From PRO6 sp035565775 (GTDB taxonomy: Bacteria; Pseudomonadota; Alphaproteobacteria; Rhizobiales; Xanthobacteraceae): 64,000 nt of DNA. Positions 34,057 through 43,834 of the stretch are shown here, one piece after another. The position numbers and the translations under genes are program-made. Location: positions 62,001-126,000 of the forward strand of contig DATMRW010000021.1 in NCBI GenBank assembly GCA_035565775.1, read 5' to 3'. Under the pieces are notes generated by a model. That model did not search any database. It was given only the letters and a program-made list of their open reading frames with translations, and had not been told where the DNA came from. Position 1 is the first letter of the stretch. Each line of letters starts with the position of its first letter.

Positions 34057-34668
34057 CTATCCTTTGGCGGCGCGCGCCCGCAGCGCCTCGCGGATCAGCG
34101 GCAGCCGATCGTTGCCGAAGTACATGTCGTCGCCATTGACGAAGATCGTCGGCGAGCCGAAGCCGCCGCGCTGCATGCATTCCTCGGTATTGGCCTTGAG
34201 CTGGTCCTTGACGCCCTGTTCGGCGATTCCCGAAAAGAACTTTTCGGGGTCGACGCCGGCGCGTTCGCACACCTTCTTCAGCACCTCATCGTTCGAGATA
34301 TCCTGATCCTCGCCCCAATAGGCCTCGAACAGCGCCCGTGCGAACGGCACCATCCGTTCATGATCGCCCAGCCAGATGCAGCCGCGCATCGCCTTGACGC
34401 TGTTCACCGGAAAGACGGTCGGCGGCATCTTGATCGCAAGACCGGCCAGCCGCGCCCAGTCCGCAAGATCTTTTTTGGCGTAACGCGCTTTAACGGGCAC
34501 CGGCTTTTCACGCGACGCATAGACGCTGGGATTGATCGTGTTGAAAATGCCGCCGACCAGAATCGGCCGCCACGAAATCGGCTCGTTGAACTCCTTCGCC
34601 AACGGCTGGATGTTGTGAAAGGCGAGATAGGTCCACGGGCTGGAGCAATCGAAGAAGAATTCGATCAT
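34057..34668 (-). CDS. 2-hydroxychromene-2-carboxylate isomerase-like DsbA-family protein
   Basis: A 203-residue protein of the DsbA-like thioredoxin superfamily (kappa-GST/HCCA isomerase branch). 'FFFDCSSPWTYLAF' near the N-terminus carries the S-P-W-T/Y pattern of glutathione-binding isomerases instead of a CxxC motif, and 'RGGFGSPTIFVNG' near the C-terminus holds the cis-Pro region. HCCA isomerase acts in naphthalene catabolism, but homologues occur broadly and their substrates are mostly unknown. The start at ATG 34668 has GGAGA upstream. It lies between a GST gene and a quinone reductase gene. Confidence 0.87.
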   Translation of the reverse strand: MIEFFFDCSSPWTYLAFHNIQPLAKEFNEPISWRPILVGGIFNTINPSVYASREKPVPVKARYAKKDLADWARLAGLAIKMPPTVFPVNSVKAMRGCIWLGDHERMVPFARALFEAYWGEDQDISNDEVLKKVCERAGVDPEKFFSGIAEQGVKDQLKANTEECMQRGGFGSPTIFVNGDDMYFGNDRLPLIREALRARAAKG

Positions 34669-34723
34669 CGGCGTTTCTCCCGGTCGGCAGCACTTTTGGC
34701 TGCATGATATTTTTTTGAAGAGA

Positions 34724-35428
34724 CTACCTTTGCGTATGGGGCGGCGCGGTGACGCCGAACAGGATGCGGCGCGCCTCGGGGTCTGATGGCGGCTGAGGAT
34801 TGCTGGCATCCTTGCCGAGCGCGACGCCCTTCTGCAGCAGCGGCCGCGCGCGCAGCAGCGCATACCACCGCTTCACGTTCGGAAAATCATCAAGCGACAG
34901 CCCCTGCGCCTTGTGCGTCATGATCCAGGGGAAGCAGGCCATATCCGCGATCGAATAATCTGTCGCGAGATATTCGCTCTCGCCGAGCCTTCGATCGAGC
35001 ACGCCGTAGAGCCGCCTTGCCTCGCGGCCGTAGCGGTCGATGGCATAGGGCAGCTTCTCCGGCGCATAAAGAAGGAAGTGGCCGTTCTGCCCGAGCATCG
35101 GGCCGAGCCCGCCCATCTGCCACATCAGCCATTGAATCACCTCATAGCGGCCACGCATGTCGGCCGGCATGAAGCGCCCGGTCTTTTCGGCGAGATACAT
35201 CAATATCGCGCCGCTCTCGAAGACCGTGACCGGCGCGCCGCCGCCCGGCGGCTCGCGATCGACGATCGCTGGCATCCGTCCGTTCGGGTTGAGCTTGAGA
35301 TAGTCCGGCTTGTGCTGGTCGCCGCGGCCGAGCTGCATTTTGTGCAGCGTATATGGCAGGCCGCACTCCTCCAGCATGATGGAGATTTTCCAGCCATTCG
35401 GCGTCGGCGCGTAAAAGAGGTCGATCAT
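34724..35428 (-). CDS. Glutathione S-transferase family protein (YfcG/YghU-like)
   Basis: 234 residues, with an N-terminal thioredoxin-like domain ('LFYAPTPNGWKISIMLEE') and a helical C-terminal domain. 'TPNGWKI' with Asn at the usual nucleophile position, 'NPNGRMPAIVD' with the cis-Pro and 'VFESGAILMYLAEK' match the Nu-class YfcG/YghU group, which has disulfide-bond reductase activity with glutathione. It is the first gene of a three-gene minus-strand set with the HCCA-isomerase-like and quinone reductase genes. Confidence 0.9.
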   Translation of the reverse strand: MIDLFYAPTPNGWKISIMLEECGLPYTLHKMQLGRGDQHKPDYLKLNPNGRMPAIVDREPPGGGAPVTVFESGAILMYLAEKTGRFMPADMRGRYEVIQWLMWQMGGLGPMLGQNGHFLLYAPEKLPYAIDRYGREARRLYGVLDRRLGESEYLATDYSIADMACFPWIMTHKAQGLSLDDFPNVKRWYALLRARPLLQKGVALGKDASNPQPPSDPEARRILFGVTAPPHTQR

Positions 35429-35514
35429 GTGACTCTCCGGGCAAGGCGGGTTCGACCAATGATAGCCCCATCCGCGCGCCTGGTGTCACCCTATCCTTTT
35501 GCCGGACGACAAAA

Positions 35515-36021
35515 TCAGGCCGCGCCGTCCCGTAGCGGCGGCTGGAACGTCAGCCCCGTGTCCCACGGGAAGTAGATCCAGGTGTCCTGCGATACCTCGG
35601 TGATGAACGTGTCGACCAGCGGCTTGCCCATCGGCTTGGCGTAGATCGTCGCGAAATGCGCCTCGGGCAACAGTTCGCGCACGAGGCGCGCGGTTTTGCC
35701 GGTGTCGACAAGATCGTCGATGATCAGGAGGCCCCGCCCGCGACCCTCGCCGAGCGCCAGAACCTCGGGGGAAATGCCCTTGAGTACCTTGAGGTCTTTT
35801 TGCTGCGTGTGGTCGTAGCTGGCGACGCAGATCGTATCGATGGTGCGGATGCCGAGCTCGCGCGCCACGATCGCCGCCGGAACGAGGCCGCCTCGGGTGA
35901 TGGCAACGGCGGCGCGGAACGGGCCGAGGCCGTCCAGCCGCCACGTCAGCGCGCGGCAGTCGCGGTGAAACTGGTCCCACGAGACCGGAAACGGCTTGCC
36001 GCCTTTTTCGTCAGTGCTCAT
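35515..36021 (-). CDS. gpt: Xanthine(-guanine) phosphoribosyltransferase
   Basis: A 168-residue type I phosphoribosyltransferase. The PRPP-binding motif is 'LLIIDDLVDTGKTA', and 'AITRGGLVPAAIVAREL' together with 'WIYFPWDTGLTFQPP' are characteristic of Gpt. It salvages xanthine and guanine with PRPP to give XMP and GMP, near the inner membrane surface. Start ATG 36021 gives the usual N-terminus; an in-frame GTG at 36048 overlaps the upstream gene's stop codon (GTGA) and would couple translation. It follows the CinA-like gene. Confidence 0.92.
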   Translation of the reverse strand: MSTDEKGGKPFPVSWDQFHRDCRALTWRLDGLGPFRAAVAITRGGLVPAAIVARELGIRTIDTICVASYDHTQQKDLKVLKGISPEVLALGEGRGRGLLIIDDLVDTGKTARLVRELLPEAHFATIYAKPMGKPLVDTFITEVSQDTWIYFPWDTGLTFQPPLRDGAA

Positions 36022-36044
36022 CGCCACAAAATCTCTGCGCGGCC

Positions 36045-36788
36045 TCACGCGCCCTTTTCGCTCGCGAGCTTCGCCAGCATGGCCTCGACGTCGTTCATTG
36101 CCTTGCGCAACAGGTCGGCATCGCGCGAGCGGACCACGAGGCTGGTATTGGGATTGCCGTTCTCGTCCATGAACGGGTAACTGCCGATCATCGTGCCCGG
36201 ATGCGCCTCGGCGATGGTGCGGAGCGGACCGCCGACATCGCCCTCGCGCGCGTTGGCCCGCACGGTTTCGGACAGCATCCGCTGGCCCGACTTGAGCTGC
36301 GGCGCAACGATGTCCATCATCGCCTGCATGATCGACGGCACGCCCGCCATCACGACAACATTGCCGAGTACGAAACCGGGCGCAAGGATGGTGGCGCTCT
36401 GGATCAGCGACGCGCCATCGGGAATGCGCGTCATGCGCAGGCGCGCCTCGTTGAGCTCGGCCTCGGAGAACCGCTCGCGGAAACGCGCCACCACTTCGGG
36501 ATGGTGATCGATGCCGACGCCGAAGGCCTTGGCGACGCAGTCGGCAGTGATGTCGTCATGGGTCGGCCCGATGCCACCGGTCGTGAAAAGGTAGTTGTAG
36601 CGTTCGCGCATCGCATTCAGCGCGCCGACGATCGCATCCTCGTCATCGCCCACGACGCGAACTTCGGTGAGGTCGATTCCGATATTGGTCAGATATTCGG
36701 CAATGAAACCGATATTCTTGTCCTTGGTGCGGCCCGACAAAATCTCGTCGCCAATGACAAGCAGACCGGCGGTGACAATATCGCTCAT
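36045..36788 (-). CDS. CinA-like molybdopterin-binding (MoCF) domain protein
   Basis: A 247-residue protein with the MoCF/CinA N-terminal domain: 'LLVIGDEILSGRTKDKN' and 'YLFTTGGIGPTHDDIT' are the signature segments. The C-terminal nicotinamide-nucleotide amidase domain of full-length CinA is absent, as in the stand-alone COG1058 group, whose proposed activity is ADP-ribose or NAD-related pyrophosphatase. The start at ATG 36788 has GAGGA upstream; an ATG at 36809 is possible. The gene runs into gpt with a 23-nt gap. Confidence 0.88.
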   Translation of the reverse strand: MSDIVTAGLLVIGDEILSGRTKDKNIGFIAEYLTNIGIDLTEVRVVGDDEDAIVGALNAMRERYNYLFTTGGIGPTHDDITADCVAKAFGVGIDHHPEVVARFRERFSEAELNEARLRMTRIPDGASLIQSATILAPGFVLGNVVVMAGVPSIMQAMMDIVAPQLKSGQRMLSETVRANAREGDVGGPLRTIAEAHPGTMIGSYPFMDENGNPNTSLVVRSRDADLLRKAMNDVEAMLAKLASEKGA

Positions 36789-37041
36789 TGCTCTGATCCT
36801 CACTTCCATTGGCCGGACATTGCGCGGTGGGGCGAGGCCTGTCACGGTTTTTTCCCGGAAACGCACTCCCTTCCCCATATTTTTGCGCAGGAGCGGAGGC
36901 TGCGCCAGAGCCGCGGCGGCGCGTCCGCGCACGCCATTGCGGCAGCTTGCGACGGCAGTGCTGCGAAATGATCTTGCCGAAATCCGGTTTCATCGCGCAT
37001 GGTGTGCAAAATGACTGAAAACAACCAGCGGCGGGAACACC

Positions 37042-37908
37042 ATGGCATTTCAAGCGAAGACTGCGCCGGCAAAGGCGGGACAGAAGAAAGCCCCCAGCAA
37101 AGCCAGCGCGCCTAAAGCTGCGGCCGCCAAGGCCGCGCCATCGAAGAAATCGGACGTCAACAACCAAAAGATCGCGCTGGTCACCGGCGCAGGCTCCGGC
37201 GTCGGCCGCGCCTCGGCATTGGCGCTGATGAAAGCCGGTTATACCGTGGTGCTCACGGGCCGCCGCGCCGACAAGCTCGTAGAAACCGCCAAGGCCGGCG
37301 CCAAATTCGGCAAGAGCCTCGTCGTCGCCGCCGACATGACCGATCCGAAATCGATCGATGCCCTGTTTGCGACCGTCCGCAAAACCTTCGGCCGGCTCGA
37401 CCTTCTGTTCAACAATGCCGGCATCGGCGCGCCGGGCGTGCCGCTCGAGGATGTCACGGTCGAGCAGTGGAAGGCCGTCGTCGACACCAACCTGACCGCT
37501 CCGTTCCTCTGCACGCAGCATGCCTTCCGCATCATGAAGGACCAGAAGCCGCGCGGCGGGCGGATCATCAACAACGGTTCGATCTCCGCCCACGCGCCGC
37601 GCCCGTTCTCGGCGGCCTATACCTCGACCAAGCATGCAATCACGGGCCTCACCAAATCCACCGCGCTCGATGGCCGCGCCTATGACATCGCCTGCGGCCA
37701 GATCGATATCGGCAATGCGGCCACCGAAATGACCGCGCGCATGGTCGAAGGCGTGCTGCAGCCCGACGGGCGGAAAATCCCCGAACCGCGCATGGATGTG
37801 GAGGCGGTGGCCAACGCGATCGTCCATATGGCCAGCCTGCCGCTCGATGCCAACGTGCTGTCGATGACGGTGATGGCGACGAAGATGCCGTTCGTCGGCC
37901 GAGGCTGA
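37042..37908 (+). CDS. Short-chain dehydrogenase/reductase with Lys/Ala-rich N-terminal tail
   Basis: 288 residues. Residues 1-40 form a tail rich in Lys, Ala, Pro and Ser (nine Lys, no Glu), resembling histone H1 tails. A classical SDR follows: TGAGSGVG at 48-55, NNAG at 124-127, catalytic S180, Y193 and K197 in 'YTSTK'. It should be an NAD(P)-dependent oxidoreductase; the substrate is unknown. The tail is not needed for the fold and may bind nucleic acids or polyanions. A DUF72 protein 7 kb away has a similar tail. Confidence 0.88.
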   Translation: MAFQAKTAPAKAGQKKAPSKASAPKAAAAKAAPSKKSDVNNQKIALVTGAGSGVGRASALALMKAGYTVVLTGRRADKLVETAKAGAKFGKSLVVAADMTDPKSIDALFATVRKTFGRLDLLFNNAGIGAPGVPLEDVTVEQWKAVVDTNLTAPFLCTQHAFRIMKDQKPRGGRIINNGSISAHAPRPFSAAYTSTKHAITGLTKSTALDGRAYDIACGQIDIGNAATEMTARMVEGVLQPDGRKIPEPRMDVEAVANAIVHMASLPLDANVLSMTVMATKMPFVGRG

Positions 37909-37935
37909 GAGAGCTCCCGCAAGCGAAGTCCGGGG

Positions 37936-38913
37936 TCAGCTCGCCCCGGACGCCATCAGCTCGCGCAATGACGCACGCACGGCGGCGATGCCCTCCGGCG
38001 ATACGGTCATGCCGATATGGCCGACGCCCGGCACGACCGTGATGCGCAGATCCGGCCGCACCGGCATAAGCAGCGGCGCGTAGCGGTCCGCGTAGAACAG
38101 TTCATCCGCGCCGCCGACGAGCAGCGCTGCCGGTTTTTTGCTGCGGCCAAGCGCGGCGAGGTAATCGCGCGGGGCGGCGAAGTCGAAAGTCAGCCGGTAC
38201 GAGTAGGTGCTGGTGAGGTTCGTCACCTTTGGCGACGTCGCAAAGGCGATGATCGGCAGTCCGTTGAACCAGTCGATGCCGATGCGATTGAGCATCGTCA
38301 GCACGACGATCCGCGGCATCGCCAGCGACACCCAGCCGCCGACACCCGGCCGGATGGTGGGCGAGCCGGGAGGCAGCGCCGGCGAAATCATGATGAAGCG
38401 ATCGAACAGCTTTTCATTCGCGCTGCCGATCGTGCGCAGCACAAAGCCGCCCCCGGAGGAAAAGCCGATAAGGCTCATGCTGGCGCCGTCATGGCGCGGC
38501 CGCAGCGATGCGACGAAATCGGCGAGGTCTTCCTCGAGCTGGCCGGCATGGTCGATATCACCGCTGCGCCCGGAATTGCGATGGCCGCGCTGGGATGGGA
38601 CATAGACCGAGAAGCCGTCATCGCGCAGCGCCTTTGCCAGCGCGTGCAACCCGGTGCCGTCGTCCGACGAGCCGTGGATCAGCACCGCCACCTGCGGCCC
38701 CGCCCCGGGATAGGCACGATAGCTGAGCTGCGCGCCGTCGCGAGCAGAATAGGCTTGAGGCTGCGGCAGGTCGCGGAAATCGACCGCTGCGAACGGATCG
38801 CTGATCGACTTGAGCGGCTGCGGCTTGACCGGCGCATCAAAGATCAAAATCGCCGCCATCACTCCGATGGCGGCGAGGAGCAGTCCGGAAAAACCCCAAA
38901 AGACTTTGCGCAT
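37936..38913 (-). CDS. Membrane-anchored alpha/beta hydrolase
   Basis: A 325-residue protein with an N-terminal hydrophobic helix (about 5-26) acting as signal anchor, followed by an alpha/beta hydrolase domain: 'VLIHGSSDDGTG' forms the oxyanion region, 'IGFSSGGGFVL' contains the nucleophilic Ser, 'VGGADELFYAD' the acid and 'VPGVGHIGM' the His. The catalytic domain therefore probably faces the periplasm. The substrate is unknown. The start at ATG 38913 has GAGGGG upstream. It converges with the SDR gene with a 27-nt gap. Confidence 0.85.
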   Translation of the reverse strand: MRKVFWGFSGLLLAAIGVMAAILIFDAPVKPQPLKSISDPFAAVDFRDLPQPQAYSARDGAQLSYRAYPGAGPQVAVLIHGSSDDGTGLHALAKALRDDGFSVYVPSQRGHRNSGRSGDIDHAGQLEEDLADFVASLRPRHDGASMSLIGFSSGGGFVLRTIGSANEKLFDRFIMISPALPPGSPTIRPGVGGWVSLAMPRIVVLTMLNRIGIDWFNGLPIIAFATSPKVTNLTSTYSYRLTFDFAAPRDYLAALGRSKKPAALLVGGADELFYADRYAPLLMPVRPDLRITVVPGVGHIGMTVSPEGIAAVRASLRELMASGAS

Positions 38914-38989
38914 TCTGCCCCTCAATCCGGTTTGCGTCGCGATAGTTAGGTGCCCCTGATTATCACGAAGCAAGCCGCCGCGCCTGGCT

Positions 38990-39403
38990 TCAGGCGACCA
39001 CCTCCCCGGTTTCAAAATCCGCCGGGAGGATGATTTCGAGCAATTCGCAGTCGTCGGAGTAATCGTTGATCTTGTGCCGGATGCGCGGAGGCTGGGTCCA
39101 GGCGCTGCCGGCCCGCATCATGATCTCGCCTTTTCCCTCGAGCTCGGTCTTTACCCAGCCCTTGAGCACATAAACCATCTGAAATTCGGTATCGTGCCAG
39201 TGGAGTTTTGAGACGTCCGCCGGATCGCATGGCCGGGTGAAACGCAGCACATGCGCACGCGCGAGACCATGGGTCGCAGCCGCGACGCCGAGATCGCGAT
39301 ACTGCGCGTAGTCGCGAAGGCCGTCGGCGAAGTCCGCGTTGCTGTAGTGACTCACGGCGACGTCCTGTGCCGGCCGAGTTGGTTGAGGGCTGGAAACCGC
39401 CAT
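38990..39403 (-). CDS. Cupin-domain protein
   Basis: A 137-residue single-domain cupin. 'LHWHDTEFQMVYVLKGWVKTEL' (core 'HWHDTEFQMVYVLKG') is cupin motif 1 with metal-ligand histidines, and 'MRAGSAWTQPPRIRH' is motif 2 ending in the last histidine. Metal binding is thus likely; the reaction is unknown. It is the second of a pair with usg on the minus strand, 105 nt apart. Confidence 0.85.
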   Translation of the reverse strand: MAVSSPQPTRPAQDVAVSHYSNADFADGLRDYAQYRDLGVAAATHGLARAHVLRFTRPCDPADVSKLHWHDTEFQMVYVLKGWVKTELEGKGEIMMRAGSAWTQPPRIRHKINDYSDDCELLEIILPADFETGEVVA

Positions 39404-39508
39404 TGGTCCGTCTCCCCTGTTGTCATCGTTCTGCGCGGAGGAAAACGATCGCCGCTGGCAACAGGCTATCCCCGGCCTGTTGCCGCGACAACCGAAAGAG
39501 CCACCCTC

Positions 39509-39790
39509 TCAGTGGAAGCGGAATTCGCGGTCCAGTGTGCGCAGCTCCGCCGGCCGGATCAAGCGCGAATGCGCCACCGTCACCGCGACCAGCGGGCCAT
39601 CCAGCGACCTTTCCCAAAATTCGAGAAAGCTGTGCAGTTCGGGAAATTTTGGAAACAGATCGTAGTTTTGCCAGACATAGGTCTGGAGCAGCCAGGGCCG
39701 GTCCGGCCTGCGATAGAGAATCTCCGCGGTGGTCAACCCGTAGCCGGACATCTGGGCGGTGAAATCGGCGGAAACAGAGCGGTTCGACAT
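39509..39790 (-). CDS. usg: Usg family protein
   Basis: A 93-residue protein recognised by 'LTTAEILYRRPDRPWLLQTYVWQ' (core 'ILYRRPDRPWLLQ'), 'FPKFPELHSFLEFWE' and 'SRLIRPAELR'. The family is restricted to alphaproteobacteria and was named from its place next to tryptophan biosynthesis genes in Caulobacter; its biochemical role is unknown. No trp gene is in this window. It is divergent from groES and shares the regulatory region with CIRCE. Confidence 0.88.
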   Translation of the reverse strand: MSNRSVSADFTAQMSGYGLTTAEILYRRPDRPWLLQTYVWQNYDLFPKFPELHSFLEFWERSLDGPLVAVTVAHSRLIRPAELRTLDREFRFH

Positions 39791-39955
39791 ATTCCGACCT
39801 CCTCCTTTTTAAAAGGTAGAGCCCGGCCGCTCAAGGCTCAAGCAAAACGACAGGTTATTTCACTGAAATCAATATCTTATCAGCAGGCCGCCGCGATTGC
39901 TGCCAACCATATGCACAGGCCCGAAGGCCCCGCTGTTAACGATATTGCTCGGGTT

Positions 39956-39982
39956 TTGGCACTCCCATCGCAAGAGTGCTTA
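39956..39982 (+). promoter_or_regulatory. CIRCE element (HrcA operator) upstream of groESL
   Basis: TTGGCACTC, nine bases, GAGTGCTTA: 16 of 18 arm positions agree with the CIRCE consensus TTAGCACTC-N9-GAGTGCTAA. A TTGGCA -35-like and TTATTT -10-like pair overlaps it, so HrcA binding here would block a housekeeping promoter. It lies 130 bp before groES. Confidence 0.85.
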
Positions 39983-39999
39983 TTTTTTCGCGGCACACT

Positions 40000-40028
40000 C
40001 TTGATCCGCCGCACGCGGCGGCCTATTT
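40000..40028 (+). promoter_or_regulatory. Sigma32 (RpoH)-type promoter of groESL
   Basis: CTTGA, 17 bases, CCTATTT: close to the alphaproteobacterial RpoH consensus (CTTGAA-N17-CYTATNT). It lies 18 bp downstream of the CIRCE element and 85 bp before the groES start. Confidence 0.65.
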
Positions 40029-40112
40029 CGGCTCTAGTTGCAATAGCACTCGCTGATTGTGACTGCCAATTTTGCAAATATGCAAATTACGTCAAATCTT
40101 TAGGAGGACTGC

Positions 40113-40430
40113 ATGAAATTCCGTCCGCTTCACGACCGCATCGTGGTCAAGCGTGTTGACGCTGAAGAGAGGACCTCGGGTGGCATCATCATTCCTGATT
40201 CCGCCCAGGAAAAACCCTCTCAGGGTGAAGTCGTGTCGGTCGGCCCGGGTGGGCGTGACGAACAGGGCAAGCTGATCCCGATCGATCTCGCGGTTGGTGA
40301 TCGCGTGCTGTTCGGCAAGTGGTCTGGCACCGAGGTCAAGATCAGTGGCCAAGATCTCCTGATCATGAAGGAAAGCGACATCATGGGCGTGCTCGAGGAA
40401 GCCGCGCCGGCCAAGAAAAAATCCGCCTGA
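40113..40430 (+). CDS. groES: Co-chaperonin GroES
   Basis: A 105-residue GroES with 'MKFRPLHDRIVVKRVD', mobile-loop region 'EERTSGGIIIPDSAQEKPSQGEV' (core 'TSGGIIIPDSA') and 'GDRVLFGKWSGTEVK'. It caps the GroEL folding chamber in the cytoplasm. The start at ATG 40113 follows AGGAGG. It is the first gene of the operon, 36 nt before groEL, and is controlled by the CIRCE element and sigma32-like promoter upstream. The sequence is complete and normal for alphaproteobacteria. Confidence 0.97.
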   Translation: MKFRPLHDRIVVKRVDAEERTSGGIIIPDSAQEKPSQGEVVSVGPGGRDEQGKLIPIDLAVGDRVLFGKWSGTEVKISGQDLLIMKESDIMGVLEEAAPAKKKSA

Positions 40431-40466
40431 CACCTTCCAAATATTTGATCTACAAGGAATTCTGTA

Positions 40467-42107
<1,641 letters not shown>

Positions 42108-42161
42108 CGCCAGGCGTCAGAAATCGCCGCTGAATGGATTTTCGATCCATCACGAATGCAA

Positions 42162-42193
42162 AAGGGCGCGGTACAAACCGCGCCCTTCTTGTT
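42162..42193 (+). terminator. Rho-independent terminator of groESL
   Basis: A perfect 11-bp stem (42162-42172 with 42177-42187) with a four-base loop and a T-rich tail (CTTGTTT), 54 bases after the groEL stop. Confidence 0.88.
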
Positions 42194-42222
42194 TGGGGGA
42201 CAGTTCAAAGGAGCCCCGAAAA

Positions 42223-42256
42223 GCAAAAACCCCGGCAGCAATGCCGGGGTTTTTGC
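42223..42256. terminator. Bidirectional terminator between groEL and the glycosyltransferase gene
   Basis: A perfect 15-bp stem (42223-42237 with 42242-42256) with loop GCAA. The stem ends in an A5/T5 pair on both sides, so it can stop transcripts from both directions. Confidence 0.85.
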
Positions 42257-42311
42257 TTGGGTTCGCAACTGTGCGTCACGCTCTCGCGCGCGCATCGCTG
42301 ATGTCAAAATT

Positions 42312-43484
42312 TTACCGCCTCCGCCAGACGAACAGGCCGGACATCGCATAATTCCACACCACGCCCATCACCGCTCCGGCGGTGCCCGCCAGCCACCACA
42401 CCGGCTGCTGGCCGTAGACCGAGAACGCGACGCCGACATTGGCAAGCAGGCCGACGCTGCACACGAGGTAGAACAGCGCAAGGCCGCGCAGAACGGCAAA
42501 GCCCCTCAGGCGCTGGTCGCGATAGGTGAGAAAATTGTTGAAGAGGAAATTGCTGGTCATCGCGCAGATCGCGGCGATGGTCTGCGCCTGTGCAAACGAC
42601 GGCGCGAAAACATGAAGCACCAGATACAGCACCGCGAGGTGAATGGCGAAGCCGAACGCACCGACCACGGCGAACAGCAGAAAGCGCAGCGACACGAGGT
42701 CGTTGGTAAGCTTCGCCAGCAAGAGGCCGAAGAAGTCGATCGCGACCATCGAGTCGAGCTTGCTCTCGCCGGCATGGCGCGAGCGGAACACAAACGGCAC
42801 CTCGACCACGCGGAGCGAGCCGCGCCCCGTCGCCAGCACATCGAGCAGGATTTTGAAACCCTGCACCGAGAGTTTTGGCGCGATCTCTTCGAACTTGTCG
42901 CGGCGAACCATGAAGAAGCCGCTCATCGGGTCGGCGACATCGATGCGCAACAGGCGCTGGGCCAGCGAAGTGGCGGCCGAGCTGATGCCCTGGCGGTGCT
43001 TGTTGAAGCTGGCGGAGCTGCCGCCCTCGACATAGCGGCTGCCCATGGCGAGATCCGCCTCGCCCGCTTTCAGCTTGGCAAGCATAACCGGCAACCGGGT
43101 TTCGTCGTGCTGCAGATCGCCATCAATGATGGCGACGTAAGGCGCACTCGACGCCAAAATACCCTCGATGCAGGCGCCGGACAGGCCACGGCGGCCGATG
43201 CGCCGCACCGCGCGGACGCGGTCGTCGCGCCGCCCGAGTTCCTTCACGAGCTGCCAGGTGCCATCCGGCGAATTGTCATCGACGAAAATGACCTCCCAGG
43301 CGATGCCGACCAGCGCCGCATCGAGCCGCTCGATCATCACCGGTACGTTGTCGCGCTCATTGAAGGTGGGCACAATGACAGAGAGTTCGGGCGCGGCGAG
43401 CCGACGGCCAGCAGCGGCCAGCCTGCCTGCCGGATGTTCCGAGTAGCTTCCGGCAAGCGGAGCAGCTTTGGCGAGTTCGGTCAT
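42312..43484 (-). CDS. GT2 glycosyltransferase fused to GtrA-like membrane domain
   Basis: 390 residues. The N-terminal part (about 33-255) is a GT2 polyprenyl-phosphate sugar transferase: 'LSVIVPTFNERDNV', 'IFVDDNSPDGTW', 'AIIDGDLQHDE' (DxD-like metal site) and 'GSRYVEGG'. The C-terminal part (about 265-385) has four membrane helices of the GtrA family ('FNNFLTYRDQR'). This combination resembles dolichol-phosphate-mannose-type synthases and is thought to load a sugar on undecaprenyl phosphate and flip it for cell-surface glycosylation. The start at ATG 43484 is chosen because the first 29 codons upstream are atypical. Confidence 0.9.
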   Translation of the reverse strand: MTELAKAAPLAGSYSEHPAGRLAAAGRRLAAPELSVIVPTFNERDNVPVMIERLDAALVGIAWEVIFVDDNSPDGTWQLVKELGRRDDRVRAVRRIGRRGLSGACIEGILASSAPYVAIIDGDLQHDETRLPVMLAKLKAGEADLAMGSRYVEGGSSASFNKHRQGISSAATSLAQRLLRIDVADPMSGFFMVRRDKFEEIAPKLSVQGFKILLDVLATGRGSLRVVEVPFVFRSRHAGESKLDSMVAIDFFGLLLAKLTNDLVSLRFLLFAVVGAFGFAIHLAVLYLVLHVFAPSFAQAQTIAAICAMTSNFLFNNFLTYRDQRLRGFAVLRGLALFYLVCSVGLLANVGVAFSVYGQQPVWWLAGTAGAVMGVVWNYAMSGLFVWRRR

Positions 43485-43834
43485 GAAATTGCTATACCCG
43501 CCCCAAGGCCGGATTCCAAGGTTCCGCTGCCGGATGAAAGCGCGCAAAAGCGCCCCGAAACCACTTGGCACGGATCTTCTGCGGACTTAGCGTCTGGAAA
43601 AAGGGCCTGAAACGCCAACGACCACGAACGTCTTTAGCGCGTACATCCGGCGCAGAAAGCGTTCTGTGGTCGTCCCGGCAGCGGAGCTCAAGGTGCGTCT
43701 ACGCCGCCGTTAGAAACAAAATGGGGTGACCTATCCGCTTTTGCAAGGGGGCCATGCCAAAAATCTGGCAACGGCAGGTCGGCAATAGAATCTGCCAATA
43801 ATCGGCCGAGGACATTTTTTGGGAGCGAACTCAA
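43485..43834. other. Intergenic region between glycosyltransferase and DUF72 genes
   Basis: 350 bases between divergent genes. I see no supported gene, repeat or terminator. It presumably carries the promoters of both genes. Confidence 0.4.
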
